Source: Anisus vortex (lineage: Eukaryota > Mollusca > Gastropoda > Planorbidae). Taken from it: DNA of 64,000 nucleotides. The notes beneath the pieces were generated by a model. The model did not search any database. It saw only the letters and a list, made by a program, of their open reading frames with translations, and was not told the DNA's origin. Below, in pieces: positions 22,475 through 33,658 of the stretch; the first letter of the stretch is position 1; each line of letters opens with the position of its first letter. The stretch spans positions 12,123,132-12,187,131 of the forward strand of contig OX421497.1 in NCBI GenBank assembly GCA_949126835.1, written 5' to 3'. The translations under genes were made by a program, and so were the position numbers.

Positions 22475-22689
22475 GCTTAGAGTATAGACCACACTAAAGG
22501 TATTGTTTTATAAATAAATGTAAAAAATATTATTAACAAATACTTGGCGTTCCCTTGCAGACTAATGTTGTTTGTATCTTGTATACGGGGTCAAGGGTCA
22601 CAAAGCCGTGCGATGTTATTGGTCCGGACAGGGTTGTGACGTCATCATAGTTATACGTAAACAGGAAAAGAAAGTTGTTTTCCATAAAG

Positions 22690-23562
22690 TCCAGTGTTTG
22701 TTCGTGTGTTTGTCGGTGTGTTTGTTGGTGTGTTTGTTCGTGTGTTTGTCGGTGTGTTTGTTGGTGTGTTTGTTCGTGTGTTTGTCGGTGTGTTTGTTCG
22801 TGTGTTTGTGTGTTTGTCGGTGTGTTTGTTGGTGTGTTTGTCAGTGTGTTTGTTGGTGTGTTTGTTGGTGTGTTTGTCGGTGTGTTTGTGTGTTTGTCGG
22901 TGTTTGTTGGTGTGTTTGTTCGTGTGTTTGTCGGTGTGTTTGTTGGTGTGTTTGTTCGTATGTTTGTGTGTTTGTCGGTGTGTTTGTTGGTGTGTTTGTC
23001 AGTGTGTTTGTTGGTGTGTTTGTCGGTGTGTTTGTCGGTGTGTTTGTCGGTGTGTTTGTCGGTGTGTTTGTTGGTGTGTTTGTTGGTGTGTTTGTTTGTT
23101 TTCGTGTTGGTGTGTTTGTCTGTGTGCGTGTTGGTGTGTTTGTTGGTGTGTTTCTTTGTGTGCGTGTTGGTGTGTTTGTTTATGTAGGTGATGGTGTGTT
23201 TGTCGGTGTGTTTTTTGGTGTGTTTTTGGTGTGTTTGTTGGTGTGTTTCTCGGTGTGCTTGTTGGTGTGTATGTTGGTGTGTTTGTCGGTGTGCTTGTTG
23301 GTGTGTTTATTGGTGTGTTTGTTGGTGTGTTTGTCGGTGTGTTTGTCGGTGTATTTGTTGGTGTGTTTGTATGTGTGTTGGTGGGTTTTTTGGTGTGTTT
23401 GTTGATGTGTTTGTTGGTGTGTTTCTCGGTGTGCTTGTTGGTGTGTTTGTCGGTGTGCTTGTTGGTGTGTTTGTTGGTGTGTTTGTTGGTGTGTTTGTCG
23501 GTGTGTTTGTTGGTGTGTTTTTTGGTGTGTTTTTCGGTGTGTTTGTCGGTGTGTTTGTCGGT
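22690..23562. repeat. 12-bp TG-rich tandem array
   Basis: About 70 units of GGTGTGTTTGTT or GGTGTGTTTGTC. Minor variants (TTCGTG, CAGTG, GTGCTTG) occur in local clusters and suggest past segmental duplication. The 12-bp period is a multiple of three, so frames stay open on both strands (up to 277 codons). There is no independent sign of a real protein. Confidence 0.96.
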
Positions 23563-24783
23563 GGAAACCTTTAAGACATACTTCACACTTTGCCAAACGT
23601 GCTAGGGGTGCAATTAACATGAAATCACCCACGGGGGAATTCTTAGCCTTAGCCAACTTCATTCTATCGGCGATAGCATGTGAAATATGTTGAACTCATG
23701 GATACGCCTAACACTACGGGTACGTAAGGTTTAATACCACAAATATACCGGTTAGAGATTTCATATATGAATTTCATATGCTCTCGTGATAATGTTCACT
23801 ATCTGACGTATAGTCTATATTTTCTTCACATTTTAATAAATGAATTCAAACGGTGTTTTTAAAAAAATGCGAATTAGTCAACGTTATAGTTTCCGTTTCG
23901 GCATCAGCTTAAACTAAACGCTGCGTAGCAACAGCAAGAATATGTCCGCAATCTGATTCTATTTCCATCCATCCCCACCTCCTCCTGTATTCAGAAGTAA
24001 TCAGCATCGTTTCCAAGGACCGCAAATTCAATCATCTAACTCCCCCCCAACCAACCAGTACACTGCATTGACAACAAAAAAGGAACAATTCTAGCAAAGA
24101 CAAACTCTATTATTCGTAGTTTTTTTTTTGTGAGCCTCCAACACCCCTGTGAGGCTTTCTCTGGAATTGTGCACAGTCTTGTAGGGCTCTAACTTTTCTT
24201 CTATTCTATTTAGAGTTTTAATTAAACACCAAAGGGAATTAATTCTCCCAAGAAATGTACTCTTTGCTTTCTTTTTATAAAAATTTTAGCTATTTAAGCT
24301 TCCGTCTTAATTAAATTGCTGAGTGGCTTTTTTTTTCATTTCTCCGGACGTTAAATTACCGGAACGGAAAGCAAATTTATAATAATTAAAATTAAAAGGA
24401 AAAAGTGTTTTTTTTTAAAGTTAAATAAAATTGAATCCAATTAAAACTGTCCTTCGTTTAAACGACTAATCTAATGTAATTTCATGAAGGGGAAAGAACA
24501 ATATTACTTTGTCTGTAATTTCATTATATGTATATTTGCTCTCGGCGTGCAGCTCGTAATTTCATTTACTTAGAAAATCTCGTTTTCTTCTATTTACCTT
24601 GTGAGATGGTTTAACACTTGAGCCACCACGTCCACTTGTTGGACGCATTCAAAAAAAGCAAGGTTTCGTTTTGAGACAATTATGCTCCAACGTGCTCAGG
24701 ACGTGCTGGTATCTTTGCTAAACAACTATTTCGGGTTCACGGCGTACGATAAATACTAGCAGGACTGTGTTGCCAGCAACTGG
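23563..24783. other. AT-rich spacer, nothing recognised
   Basis: No repeats or coding signals were recognised beyond short homopolymer runs. Confidence 0.4.
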
Positions 24784-24792
24784 TTAATTGTA

Positions 24793-25030
24793 AAAGTAAA
24801 CGACCAAATTGATCCATAGGTCCTGTGAAGCAGCGTTCATCAGTTTATGTGGCCACGGCATACTAGGTGATTGTGTGGCCACAACTTTGCACAGCCGCCT
24901 TTACTTTACCCCAACTAAGGTCAGGTACCCATCAGAGCTGGGTAGACTCAGGGACACCCTCCCGGCACCACTAGGATTCGAACCCAGGACCTTCGGTACG
25001 CCAGTCGAACGCGCTGCCGCTCGGCCACCG
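24793..25030 (-). mobile_element. SINE-A copy with 9-bp target duplication
   Basis: Intact on the minus strand: B-box complement GGATTCGAACC near 24972-24982, A-box complement CCGCTCGGCCA near 25016-25026. The element is bounded by the direct repeat TTAATTGTA at 24784-24792 and 25031-25039, the product of target-primed retrotransposition. The 3' end (left) is ...GTTTACTTT with no poly(A). The open frame across it is SINE sequence. Confidence 0.93.
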
Positions 25031-25039
25031 TTAATTGTA

Positions 25040-25588
25040 CATATGTTATTAATAGTAAAGTAACATTTGAGGGTGTGTGTGTGTTTTTTTTTTGTAATTA
25101 TTAAATTTTTAAGTCTTTTTTTTTTTACAATTATGAATTTATGAAACATTAACTCTACAATGTATGTATAAATATTCATATATTTATGTATATATCTATC
25201 CTTCCTTTCACAAAAATCTGCCTGACTATCAATAAATGTGTTAATGAAATTGGAATAGAATCTATTAACCTATCAATATAACTATAAAGCTATTTTCAAA
25301 CGTAATCTATCAACATTTTACTCTCAATCGTTTTTAAATCTATCTATCTACGCATATATCTGTATATATATATATATTGTTTAAATTAATACATAAACCA
25401 TTCAATGTGTCTCTTTTGGGTCCATTTAAATTCCTTCTCCAACCGCTCAATAACCTTTCAATCTGTCCATTGAACCATCCACAGTTCACTAAACCATTCG
25501 CCTACCTAACTAGTCATACTTCCATCTTACCTTGTTTCTAAATTTTTTTCAATAATTCAAACACAATTCAACACACACACACTGTGAG
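25040..25588. other. AT-rich spacer
   Basis: Short TCTATC and TATA microsatellite stretches near 25335-25380. No genes. Confidence 0.4.
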
Positions 25589-25790
25589 ACACGGTGAACC
25601 CGTAGGTCCTGGGTTTGAGTCCCGATGAAGGTTAGGATTCGTTCCTAGGAGCTGGAATTAGTCGGGAAGATCTAAAGGCGAGTAGGCATTGACTAGCCAC
25701 ACAATCCCTTAGTATGCTGTGACCACGGACAAATTTGAGCTCTGCTTTATATTAAATGGGTCTAATGTGATACTTTACACTTTATACCCA
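25589..25790 (+). mobile_element. SINE-A, heavily diverged
   Basis: Recognised by ACACGGTGAACC, GGTCCTGGGTTTGAGTC (diverged B box), GCCACACAATCCCTTAGTAT and the GATACTTTAC end. Many internal losses. Confidence 0.75.
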
Positions 25791-26382
25791 GTCATATACA
25801 TCTAGCATGGTGTTAGAAATCAGCACTCTATGACGTCAACACAACCTTAAGCGCTATTCGTACAATCAAAAGTTAATCATTAAGCAAGAAATCCTATAAA
25901 TATTCAGCCATATAAGTTACAGGGGCGTCCCCGAGCTACGTGAATTGAAGATCCAAGCCAAAGGCGGAGATAAAAACTCTAAGAGATGAATGAGATCCAC
26001 GGGTAGCTGCATTTCTCACATTCACCTCCTCATTACAGACTCCTCCAATCTATTGTAGGGCTTATTGAGTGAGGGAAGAGAGAATGGAGACATCTTGGGG
26101 AGGGGGGGGTGTTGAAGTAGAGATAAGGTTGAAGAGGCGAGAGCGCTAGATTGATGGATGAATGGATCTCTATAGATTAGGGTCGTGCAACAGGCAACCA
26201 GTGGACCACAATACGACCCAGCAATGCATTTTACTGTGGCGACCCTAGAGAACTTCTAAAAGGCAGAATTTTAATTTATTGTATTTTTAGTGTAAATAAT
26301 TTTTCAGAATGTTTAGCCTAGTTGCAACAAAAGTCGTTATAAGGCCTAGCAAACCCTATCTGTAGATACATCAATAAAATTT
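25791..26382. other. Spacer, possible hAT-like edge near 26190-26225
   Basis: CAGGCAACCAGTGGACCAC resembles a degraded hAT terminus but has no partner. G-rich stretch at 26096-26110. Confidence 0.3.
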
Positions 26383-26521
26383 ACAGACGTTGGTTCTAGG
26401 TAGAAGATTATTGCGTCCTAGGGCCAAAACTCCTACAGGGCGGCGGAAATTGGTCGGCGGCAGGACTAGAACCCGGGCAGTTGTATTGACAGTCTGGTGT
26501 ACTTACGGCAGAACCAGCCGT
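26383..26521 (-). mobile_element. SINE-II (second tRNA-like SINE family), copy 1
   Basis: Its reverse complement aligns over ~140 bp with 35746-35890: GGCTGGTCTTGCGGTTAGTA-like head, CCCGGGTTCTAG B-box-like motif, CCGCCGACC, TAATAATCT and the ACGTCTGT end. Its head and body differ from SINE-A. Confidence 0.8.
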
Positions 26522-27123
26522 GTATTACGTTATTATTATATCACGTTCACTTTACATTCTCGTGTTTTGCATGTTATAACAAATCCAAAATGTAACTTCT
26601 TAACTTTTACAATTTTATTGTAAATTTCCAACGTTATATTAATAATTAAATTGTAATTTATAGTCATGAATAATAAAATTGTAATTTATAGTAATTAATA
26701 ATTAAATTGTAATTTAAAGTTATTAATAATTACATGTTATCGTTCGTTTCCTTTTTGTTTGTTAAAAATGTGGATCTTTTATAATTAGAACCGGAACCAG
26801 ATTTTGATGCCCATTAATGAATCAGGTTCAGTTTTTTTTTAACTTGAAAAATCTGGGTTACCCGGGTACCCAATATCCGAACGCCCGGTTCTGCAATCCT
26901 TGTCTGCTGCTGATAATATGCTATCATTTGCAAAAAGACATACACAAATCCCATCAGCTTTCTCTGAAACAATAGGTGGGCGAGGGTTTGAGTGTGTGTG
27001 TGAGGGGGGTAGGAGGATCAAAGCTCACGCGACTATGCGAGAATCCCGCGAGATTGAATTTCGGGTTAGAAAATTACACGAGAATCGGACATAATGGAGA
27101 TTTCAATAGTTCATATAGCGGGC

Positions 27124-27155
<32 letters not shown>

Positions 27156-27507
27156 ACCGGAAACCGAATCAATTGGACCGGAAGTTATGGTCAAGGTTGT
27201 GTTGTGCTCCAATAATATCTTACTCCTACAGCTCGTGTTCCAGATTTAGAGTTATGACGTACGAGTCACCATCATGGCGTTATTTCCGGATCCGTGAAAG
27301 TGAAGGTGTTTGTCCATGTTTAGAAACGCTTTCCTTTGCGGAAAAGTTATCTTGAACTTTTGATGCAAGACAAAATTAAAGATTAAAAATATGAACGCGG
27401 CATATCCGACCAGGTTCATTGTTAGGCCATCTACAGTGTTTCCTCCACTATTGTTAGCCAACGATAAAATAGTGTGTCGTTTCAGTCAAGCCTTTTACTG
27501 ATCTGAA
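26522..27507. other. Spacer with (GA)n at 27125-27150
   Basis: A TAATTAAATTGTAATTTA-like motif repeats about three times at 26630-26730. No gene was recognised. Confidence 0.45.
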
Positions 27508-27780
27508 GGGGCAATGTGGCCGACCCGGCAATGCGTTTGCTTGGCATACTGGTTCGAATCCTGGTGAACCCTAGGATTTGTTCCCCGGTCTGGAGGGTGT
27601 GTCACGGAGTCTACCACCCAGCTCTGATGGGTACCTGACTTTAGTTAGGGTAAAGTAATGGCGGCTGGGCATTGTGCTGGTCACACAATCCCCTAGAATG
27701 TCATGGTCACAGAAACTGGTGATCGCTGCTTCACCGGCTCCATGGATCAATTTGGTCCAACGGGCTACTTGACTTTACTT
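27508..27780 (+). mobile_element. SINE-A copy
   Basis: Full-length with a damaged A box. The B box (GGTTCGAATCC) is intact at about 27552. The body is conserved and it ends in ACTTTACTT. Confidence 0.9.
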
Positions 27781-27889
27781 ACTTTGCTAATTTGGAAGTG
27801 TTTTTGAAATAAAAAGAATGTATTTTTTTTAGAAGATTTTAATTGTACAATTCGAAAACAGCGTTCCATAGCTTGAGTGAAATAGATAT

Positions 27890-28225
27890 ATGGACAGTGG
27901 GGCGTATAGATGAATATATTGATAGGTAGATAAATTGTTAGATAGATAGTAAGATGGATATATTGATAGATAGATGGGTGCTATATACATCAATTGACGG
28001 ATATATAGATCAAGATACATAGATGGATAGATAGATAGATATATTTGTAGATAGATGGATAGGTAGACGGTAAGATAGATGGATATATAGATTAATAGAT
28101 AGATGGATATGTAGATTAATAGATAGATAGATGAAACGATAAATGGAGAGATATATGGATATATATGGATAAATAAATTGAAAAGCATGTATAGATGTTT
28201 GGAAAGATGGATAGATGGAAAAATA
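27890..28225. repeat. Degenerate GATA microsatellite
   Basis: GATAGATGGATA-type tetranucleotides with many interruptions. Low-complexity Ile/Tyr/Ser frames on the minus strand are not genes. Confidence 0.88.
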
Positions 28226-29094
28226 AACACACGAATACATACGAAGTTAGGAAGGAAGAAAAAGAGAGTAAGAAAGAAATTAAGCGTGAGTGTTTGGCTG
28301 TGTGTCTATATGTTTAGACTACGTGTATGTGTGTTTTCTTTCATGCCACCAAACACTTCCATCGCCATTTCCCGCCCATGCGGACCCCGAACACCAGCAG
28401 CGGATTGTTTCCTCTAACAAGCCACTGATTGATGGCGTCCTACCGGAAATGTATTTCTCTGATCGCCCGTGCCCACTGGTGTGTTTCGGGACGAGCTGGC
28501 GAGGACTAACGAGTCCAAGAACTCGCCGTGACCTTGAAGTGGGGCATTGATTGTGGATGGCGCCGCTAATGTGACATTTTAAACCACAAAAAAAAAAAAG
28601 CGAAAAACGGATATGTTTGTGCAATAGTGTCATTGGGCGTATTCTGAAGGGACTTTTTTTTTGGTAGAAAGCTTGAGAGGTGGCGAGTAATTGGATGTGA
28701 TGCGATAAAGGGCCATAATCTATTATCATCTTCAAAGTTGATGATTTTGGTGAAGGTTAAGGTCTTTCTCAAGGTTATTGTCTTTCTCAAGTCAACCGTC
28801 TATGTTCAAGGTTAGCGTTTACATTTAAGTCAAAGTTATTTTATTCAATAAGCTTATTTCCCTGAAATCTCCCCAAAATTTGCCAACATTTTATATTTCC
28901 CGATTCCTACTCAAATCGGTCATCATCTAAATTTCCCTAACTGCAATAATACATTAAGCATCAAATTCATACCTTGAGATACACAAAAACTAACAAATAC
29001 AATTTCTAGAAATACACAGAGGAAAGAACAAGTTTTACACTTTTCTTAATTTTCTGGCACAAGTTCATATACATATTTATTTAACTCAACTGGC
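28226..29094. other. Spacer with a GC-richer core, no gene recognised
   Basis: 28340-28560 is richer in GC than its surroundings and is open on both strands (28290-28550 plus, 28319-28735 minus). I recognise no domain. It could be a single-copy host segment, but the sequence alone cannot show that. Confidence 0.35.
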
Positions 29095-29165
29095 AAACGG
29101 GGCACGGAATGGGTTGCCTCTGAACTAGTCTGGGAAAGTCAATAACTTAATAACAATTAAAAAAA
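29095..29165 (-). repeat. Fragment of unknown repeat family U
   Basis: GGAATGGGTTGCC and GGAAAGTCAATAAC match 18890-18945. The implied peptide (IDFP...QPIPCP) parallels TDFPSLLGQPIPSP in copy 2. Confidence 0.5.
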
Positions 29166-29591
29166 AAACAATTTCAGAATATTAATTAACACTGAACTCA
29201 TAGCGTAGGAGTTGAATATTATTTCCCATTTAAAGAACCCGTGTGCAACAAGGCGAGATGAGATTACAGCTAATATACCGACGTACCCTGATGATCAAAA
29301 CCACGTCACGTGCCGTCTAGACGGTAGTTAAAAGGTGAAGGTGACTTCTGATTCAAGGAGAGTCAGAATATATCATGCTGCCACTTGTTAGTTTTTTTAT
29401 TTAAGAAAAAAAGACTCATGACTTGCTATCACCATTTTCCCTCTAGCCCGTATCGAAACAATTCATCTCCCCAATGGCCATTCCACTGTACGTCTTTCAG
29501 ACTCGAGTCTTCAATGGTCAATAATTCCAATAGCGATGACCCATGGGAAATAGCCATATCCCTGTCTTCTCTACCACTGGTCAGTTTAGTC

Positions 29592-29628
<37 letters not shown>

Positions 29629-30100
29629 GAGAGAGAGTTAGAGAGAGAGAGAAAAGAACAAGGAAATCGAGATGTAACTGTCCATATAAAGTTAGCCTGA
29701 CTGAATCATTCCCAAATGACTTTAGAGTCTTGCTCCGCAGAATACGTTGCATATAGAGCTTCAAACAACGTTCAATCGAGTGTTCTAATGAGTGTTCTGA
29801 ATCTTTTGTTTGGTCACAAGTTTTTATATAGAGCTTTTTTTTTTTCTTAGAAATGAAATGAACTATAAAGCTTTTATTTGGATAAAGAACTGCAACTTCC
29901 AAATAGCAAAAAAGATGTCCCAAATTTCAATCAAGGAACTACAGGACTATTGACTATTGACGCCAATTCTAATTTTAAAAATGTTACGCTGTTTCTTATA
30001 TTTGTCACCATGGAAACCATAGAAACCAAACATAACGTTTTCGCTCAGCTTATAGAAACGCCCGGCTCTGATGTCTCCCAAACATCCCATCCGATGCGCT
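29166..30100. other. Spacer with (GA)n at 29597-29653
   Basis: A GA tract of ~55 bp. Frames crossing it are low complexity. Nothing else was recognised. Confidence 0.45.
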
Positions 30101-30142
30101 AGTAAAGATGACTGGTCATTATTGTGCTGACCACACAATCCC
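30101..30142 (+). mobile_element. SINE-A body fragment
   Basis: The ~40 bp AGTAAAGATG...GTGCTGACCACACAATCCC match the middle of SINE-A. Confidence 0.6.
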
Positions 30143-30255
30143 GATCGTGAAGCCGCCATTAAGGAAACATTTAGACTGTTCTTCTCTTGTTCTGTACATC
30201 AAAAAGTTCTAAAATAATTACTTAACACTAAAACACTTTAGGTCCTAGCCAACGG

Positions 30256-30470
30256 TACGCGCGTATTATCGACAATGATACGCGTATTATCAACAATGAT
30301 ACGTGTATTATCAACAATGATACGCGTATTACCAACAATGATACGCGTATTATCAACAATGATACGCATATTATCAACAATGATACGCGTATTACCAACA
30401 ATAATACGCGTATTATTAACAATGATACGCGTATTATCAACAATGATACGCTTATTATCAACAATAATAA
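30256..30470. repeat. 21-bp tandem repeat containing ACGCGT
   Basis: About ten units built on ACGCGTATTATCAACAATGA plus one base. ACGCGT (a CpG-containing palindrome) survives in most units. Period 21 is a multiple of three, so frames stay open on both strands; no gene is implied. Confidence 0.95.
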
Positions 30471-30888
30471 TATTATGAAACGTCTAACTGAGTCCGAAGT
30501 TAAATCAAAGCCAAACATTTATGGGTAGCTATTACCCAATAACATTTATATAACATTTACTCTTGTGTAAAACCACAGCTGATAAAATATTCATGATATC
30601 TCCGAAAACCCTGAAAGAAAGACCAACAAACAACGATATATGACGGCTGACGTACAGGTTCTATTCCAGGGCTAGACCCTTAATAACGGCAGACCTCTCT
30701 GATAGCTTTTTCAGCCATAAAAGATGATCTTGTATCTCATTGTTCAGAGCCTGGTTATGATATAACGTATGCGAGGCGTAATGAGTTCATGTGGGGTTCA
30801 AGGCCGCCACGTGTGAACTTTGGAAAAGGGCGATGAACTAAATGTAATAGGTAGATTATATTTCACTCTTTTCTAAGTCCCTCTGTTA

Positions 30889-30892
<4 letters not shown>

Positions 30893-30958
<66 letters not shown>

Positions 30959-30980
30959 TTTCTCTCTCTCTCTCTCTCTC
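30893..30980. repeat. (CT)n microsatellite
   Basis: Nearly pure CT dinucleotides interrupted at about 30931 and 30958. A related (CT)n stretch lies at 31405-31470. Confidence 0.97.
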
Positions 30981-32804
30981 TGTGTACACAGATCTGATGA
31001 ACCAAGTAGTTTGTTTGAATACCAATGTAAAAATCAAACACAAGTGTAGAAATGTTCAACTTGATTTGACCTTGCGTTCATTTCCTGGCATTTTAACAAA
31101 CTCCTCCGCATCTCTTCTTGGTGTTTTAAACCAAGTTATTTAGCCATGCTGCCAAACATTTTTTATTTTAATGATAAATGAACAAACAAAGGCAGGCGAT
31201 TGGGCAAAATACCTTGTACAGTTTCAAAATAAACATTTTACATTTTTCTTTTCTTTTTTGCTATTCCATCCTCTTATTTTGAAAAATCGTCTTTATTCCG
31301 CTGCCACCATTTTGTTTTTTTGAATGACAAAAATTTGAAATCGTGAAGTGCTAAACATGCTTTAATGAAATCTAATTGTTGTTGTTTTTGGGTAGCCAAT
31401 ATCAGTTTCTCTTTTTCTCTCTCTCTCTTTTCTCAGTCTCTCTCTCTCTCTCTCTTTTTCTCTCTCTTTTAACAGTTTTCTATACAAGCGAACTTAAGAA
31501 ATCGGTTTGTTCTCTCTTGCAGTCGGTCCCTAACAACAAGATTCTTATAACCGTATTTTGTGTGTGTGTTTTTTTTTTCGGCAGAATAAACGAAAGGATA
31601 TATTTATTTAGAAGCGTTGATAATTAGCGTCTTTTGATATTTTTGCCAAATTGGCTTGTTTCTTGTTGTTTATGTCATGGTTTTCCTTTATTTCATTTAA
31701 ACAAAACTTCATCTTGTCATAACGCCTTCTGTCCAGATTAATTCAATGTTGTAGTTTTGTATTGCATTTCTCACGTGACTGATGTTTATGATCATTGATG
31801 TGTTTAGTCTAGGACTCTAGGTCATTTTACCATCGGCATCGTTATAATGACATATAATGCACGTTTTGCTTTCCCTGTTAGACGTGTTTTAATTGCTCTA
31901 AAGTTAAATCTATTTCAAAAGTTAAAGTATTCTGGAACTATAACTATTTCAAATTTCCGATTAAACCCGCTCTACAAATATGCCTATTCAAAATATCATG
32001 TGAGCCTAAATCTTCTTTCGTTTACATTTCTGTAACTTTTGTTATTCAAGATTAACTCCCTTTGATGACAAAAGATATGTAGGCTTACTTGTTTCGTGAC
32101 ATGCAATTAGTTAAGAAATTATATTAAACAAATTAATTCTCAATATATCTTAAAAGTAACCGGTTTTATAACACATGATTCTATTTTTTTAAATTATGAT
32201 TTAATGATTAATAACGATAGATATAAAAACATATTTGTACCAAACGAATTAAAAAGATTCGCGCCCAAAGAAATTCATGCATTAGTAATAGTTTGGCATT
32301 TTATAATAAATGTTAAATATCTAGTAAATTGTGTAACTTCAGTATTACATTACGTAATTACATTTTGTACTTTACGTGTAAAAGATTCTTTTTTATATTG
32401 TTAGGAAAACTTTTGTTTTCTTTTATGGATTATTGTGATTGACATTAAAAACTTTATTTCAATTAGTTTCAACCCTTGGGAAATCAGTGTTGCTATTAAC
32501 TCCCCTTGATGCCAGCAAAAGTTGACGCAGGACTTTTTTTTCCCCCTTTTCTTTTAAACGTTTTAAATTTTAATGACACTGAAAACATAGTGACAGTCCC
32601 TTCATCCCTGTAGACTGTAGACTATTTTTTTATTTTTCTCTTCTCTTTCTCAGCTTTAAGAAAACACCCATTTCTGAGTTTAATTAAACCCACTAACAGA
32701 ATGCAACTATTAATGTTGACTTTCGTTAATTGCTCCGATGCTGCTTTTTTTTGGGTGTACAGAGAAATATATTACTGTGTAATTATAAACTCATTGTGCA
32801 AGTC
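30981..32804. other. AT-rich spacer, nothing recognised
   Basis: Apart from the CT stretch at 31405-31470, only short AT-rich frames without motifs (31376-31627, 31847-32035, 32204-32404). Confidence 0.4.
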
Positions 32805-33144
32805 TATTGACAAGTCTTAATGATGCCAGACCTTTTCGAATGGAAGAGATCATGAACTTCCGGTGCCATTTCAGGCATTTCCGTATAAACAAAACAAAAC
32901 ATGCTTTTTCTGGTGTTTGGCAATTGATTTCAACCTCAACGGTCAGTTCTGGTCTTTTAGAAGTTTACAAAGGATACAAGATTAGTTATGAGGAATCCGT
33001 TTTTAACAGAAAAAGTGAGTAGGCGATAATTAATACTCAAAGTGCTAGTCGCGTTAAGTTAAATTTAGCCTTGTTTATAAAATAAATTAGTCAAACTTTG
33101 CGTCCTTGGTTATTGAAAAACACAATCCGTAGATACATAAAAAA

Positions 33145-33391
33145 AAGTACCCGTCAGACCGAGTTGATCCAGAGGTCCGATGAAGCAGCGTTCACCAGTT
33201 TCTGTGGCCACGGCATACTAGGTGCTTGTGTGGCCAGCACTATGCACAGCCGCATTTACTTTACCCCAACTAACATCTGAGCTGGGTATACTCAGGGACA
33301 CCCCCGGACCCGGGAAAAAATCCTAGCCTGCACCAGGATTCGAACCCGGGACCTTCGGCTCGCCAGTCGAACGCGCTGCCGCTCGGCTACC
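33145..33391 (-). mobile_element. SINE-A copy inside the THAP repeat
   Basis: Well preserved, with B-box complement GGATTCGAACC and A-box complement CCGCTCGGCTA. Its body has a small deletion before GAGCTGGGTA. THAP copy 2 at 60700 is the empty counterpart, which shows that the SINE is an insertion. Confidence 0.92.
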
Positions 33392-33408
33392 AAGAATTTT
33401 CGTTTTCT

Positions 33409-33438
33409 CGTTTTTATCTGGGGTTCCAGATAAAAACG
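33409..33438. other. Perfect 13-bp-stem hairpin
   Basis: CGTTTTTATCTGG and its exact reverse complement CCAGATAAAAACG are separated by GGTT. It sits 18 bp beyond the SINE edge and is absent from THAP copy 2, so it arose with or after the SINE insertion. Confidence 0.85.
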
Positions 33439-33480
33439 AAAAAAAAAATTCTTTTGCATCAAGCAATAAATTGTAAGATT

Positions 33481-33618
33481 AAAAATAGGTGATTCTGCGT
33501 GTCTGACATTCACAATCCATCCTTTTCTTTCGGCAACATCTTTTTGAAATGAAATAAAATGTAATCCTCTACATCTTTTAGTATTCGCAGTACAACCAGT
33601 AGCACAGCACAAAGACAT
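33481..33618 (-). pseudogene. THAP zinc-finger N-terminal fragment, copy 1
   Basis: From ATG at 33616-33618 the frame reads MSLCCATGCTANTK... with F(Q)KD and KGWIVNVR, the order of a THAP domain: N-terminal Cys pair, FP/FQKD segment, then the W-(x)n-R helix. THAP domains are C2CH zinc-dependent DNA-binding domains found in P-element-type transposases and cellular proteins. The second half (C-x2-H) is missing; similarity stops after ESPIF, where an intron may begin. The 46-residue piece cannot form the complete finger alone. Confidence 0.7.
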
Positions 33619-33658
33619 GTTTTTTTTAGCAAATGAACGAATAGGACCGTATATGTTT

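Larger units (their letters stand above)
32805..33655 (-). mobile_element. THAP-domain repeat copy 1, split by a SINE
   Basis: Collinear with 60345-60945. The right part (33440-33655) encodes a THAP N-terminus. The left part (32840-33000) encodes a second block in which KRPELTVEVEINCQTP-like sequence corresponds to KRPPKLDDKVKINRQTP in copy 2. A SINE-A (33145-33391) and a small hairpin lie between them. Whether this is a P-element-like transposon or a duplicated THAP gene family cannot be decided here, as no transposase catalytic region is visible. Confidence 0.65.

Noticed and set aside
22572..23662. Cys-rich or Thr/His-rich proteins on both strands
   Set aside because: Products of a 12-bp repeat whose period keeps several frames open on both strands.
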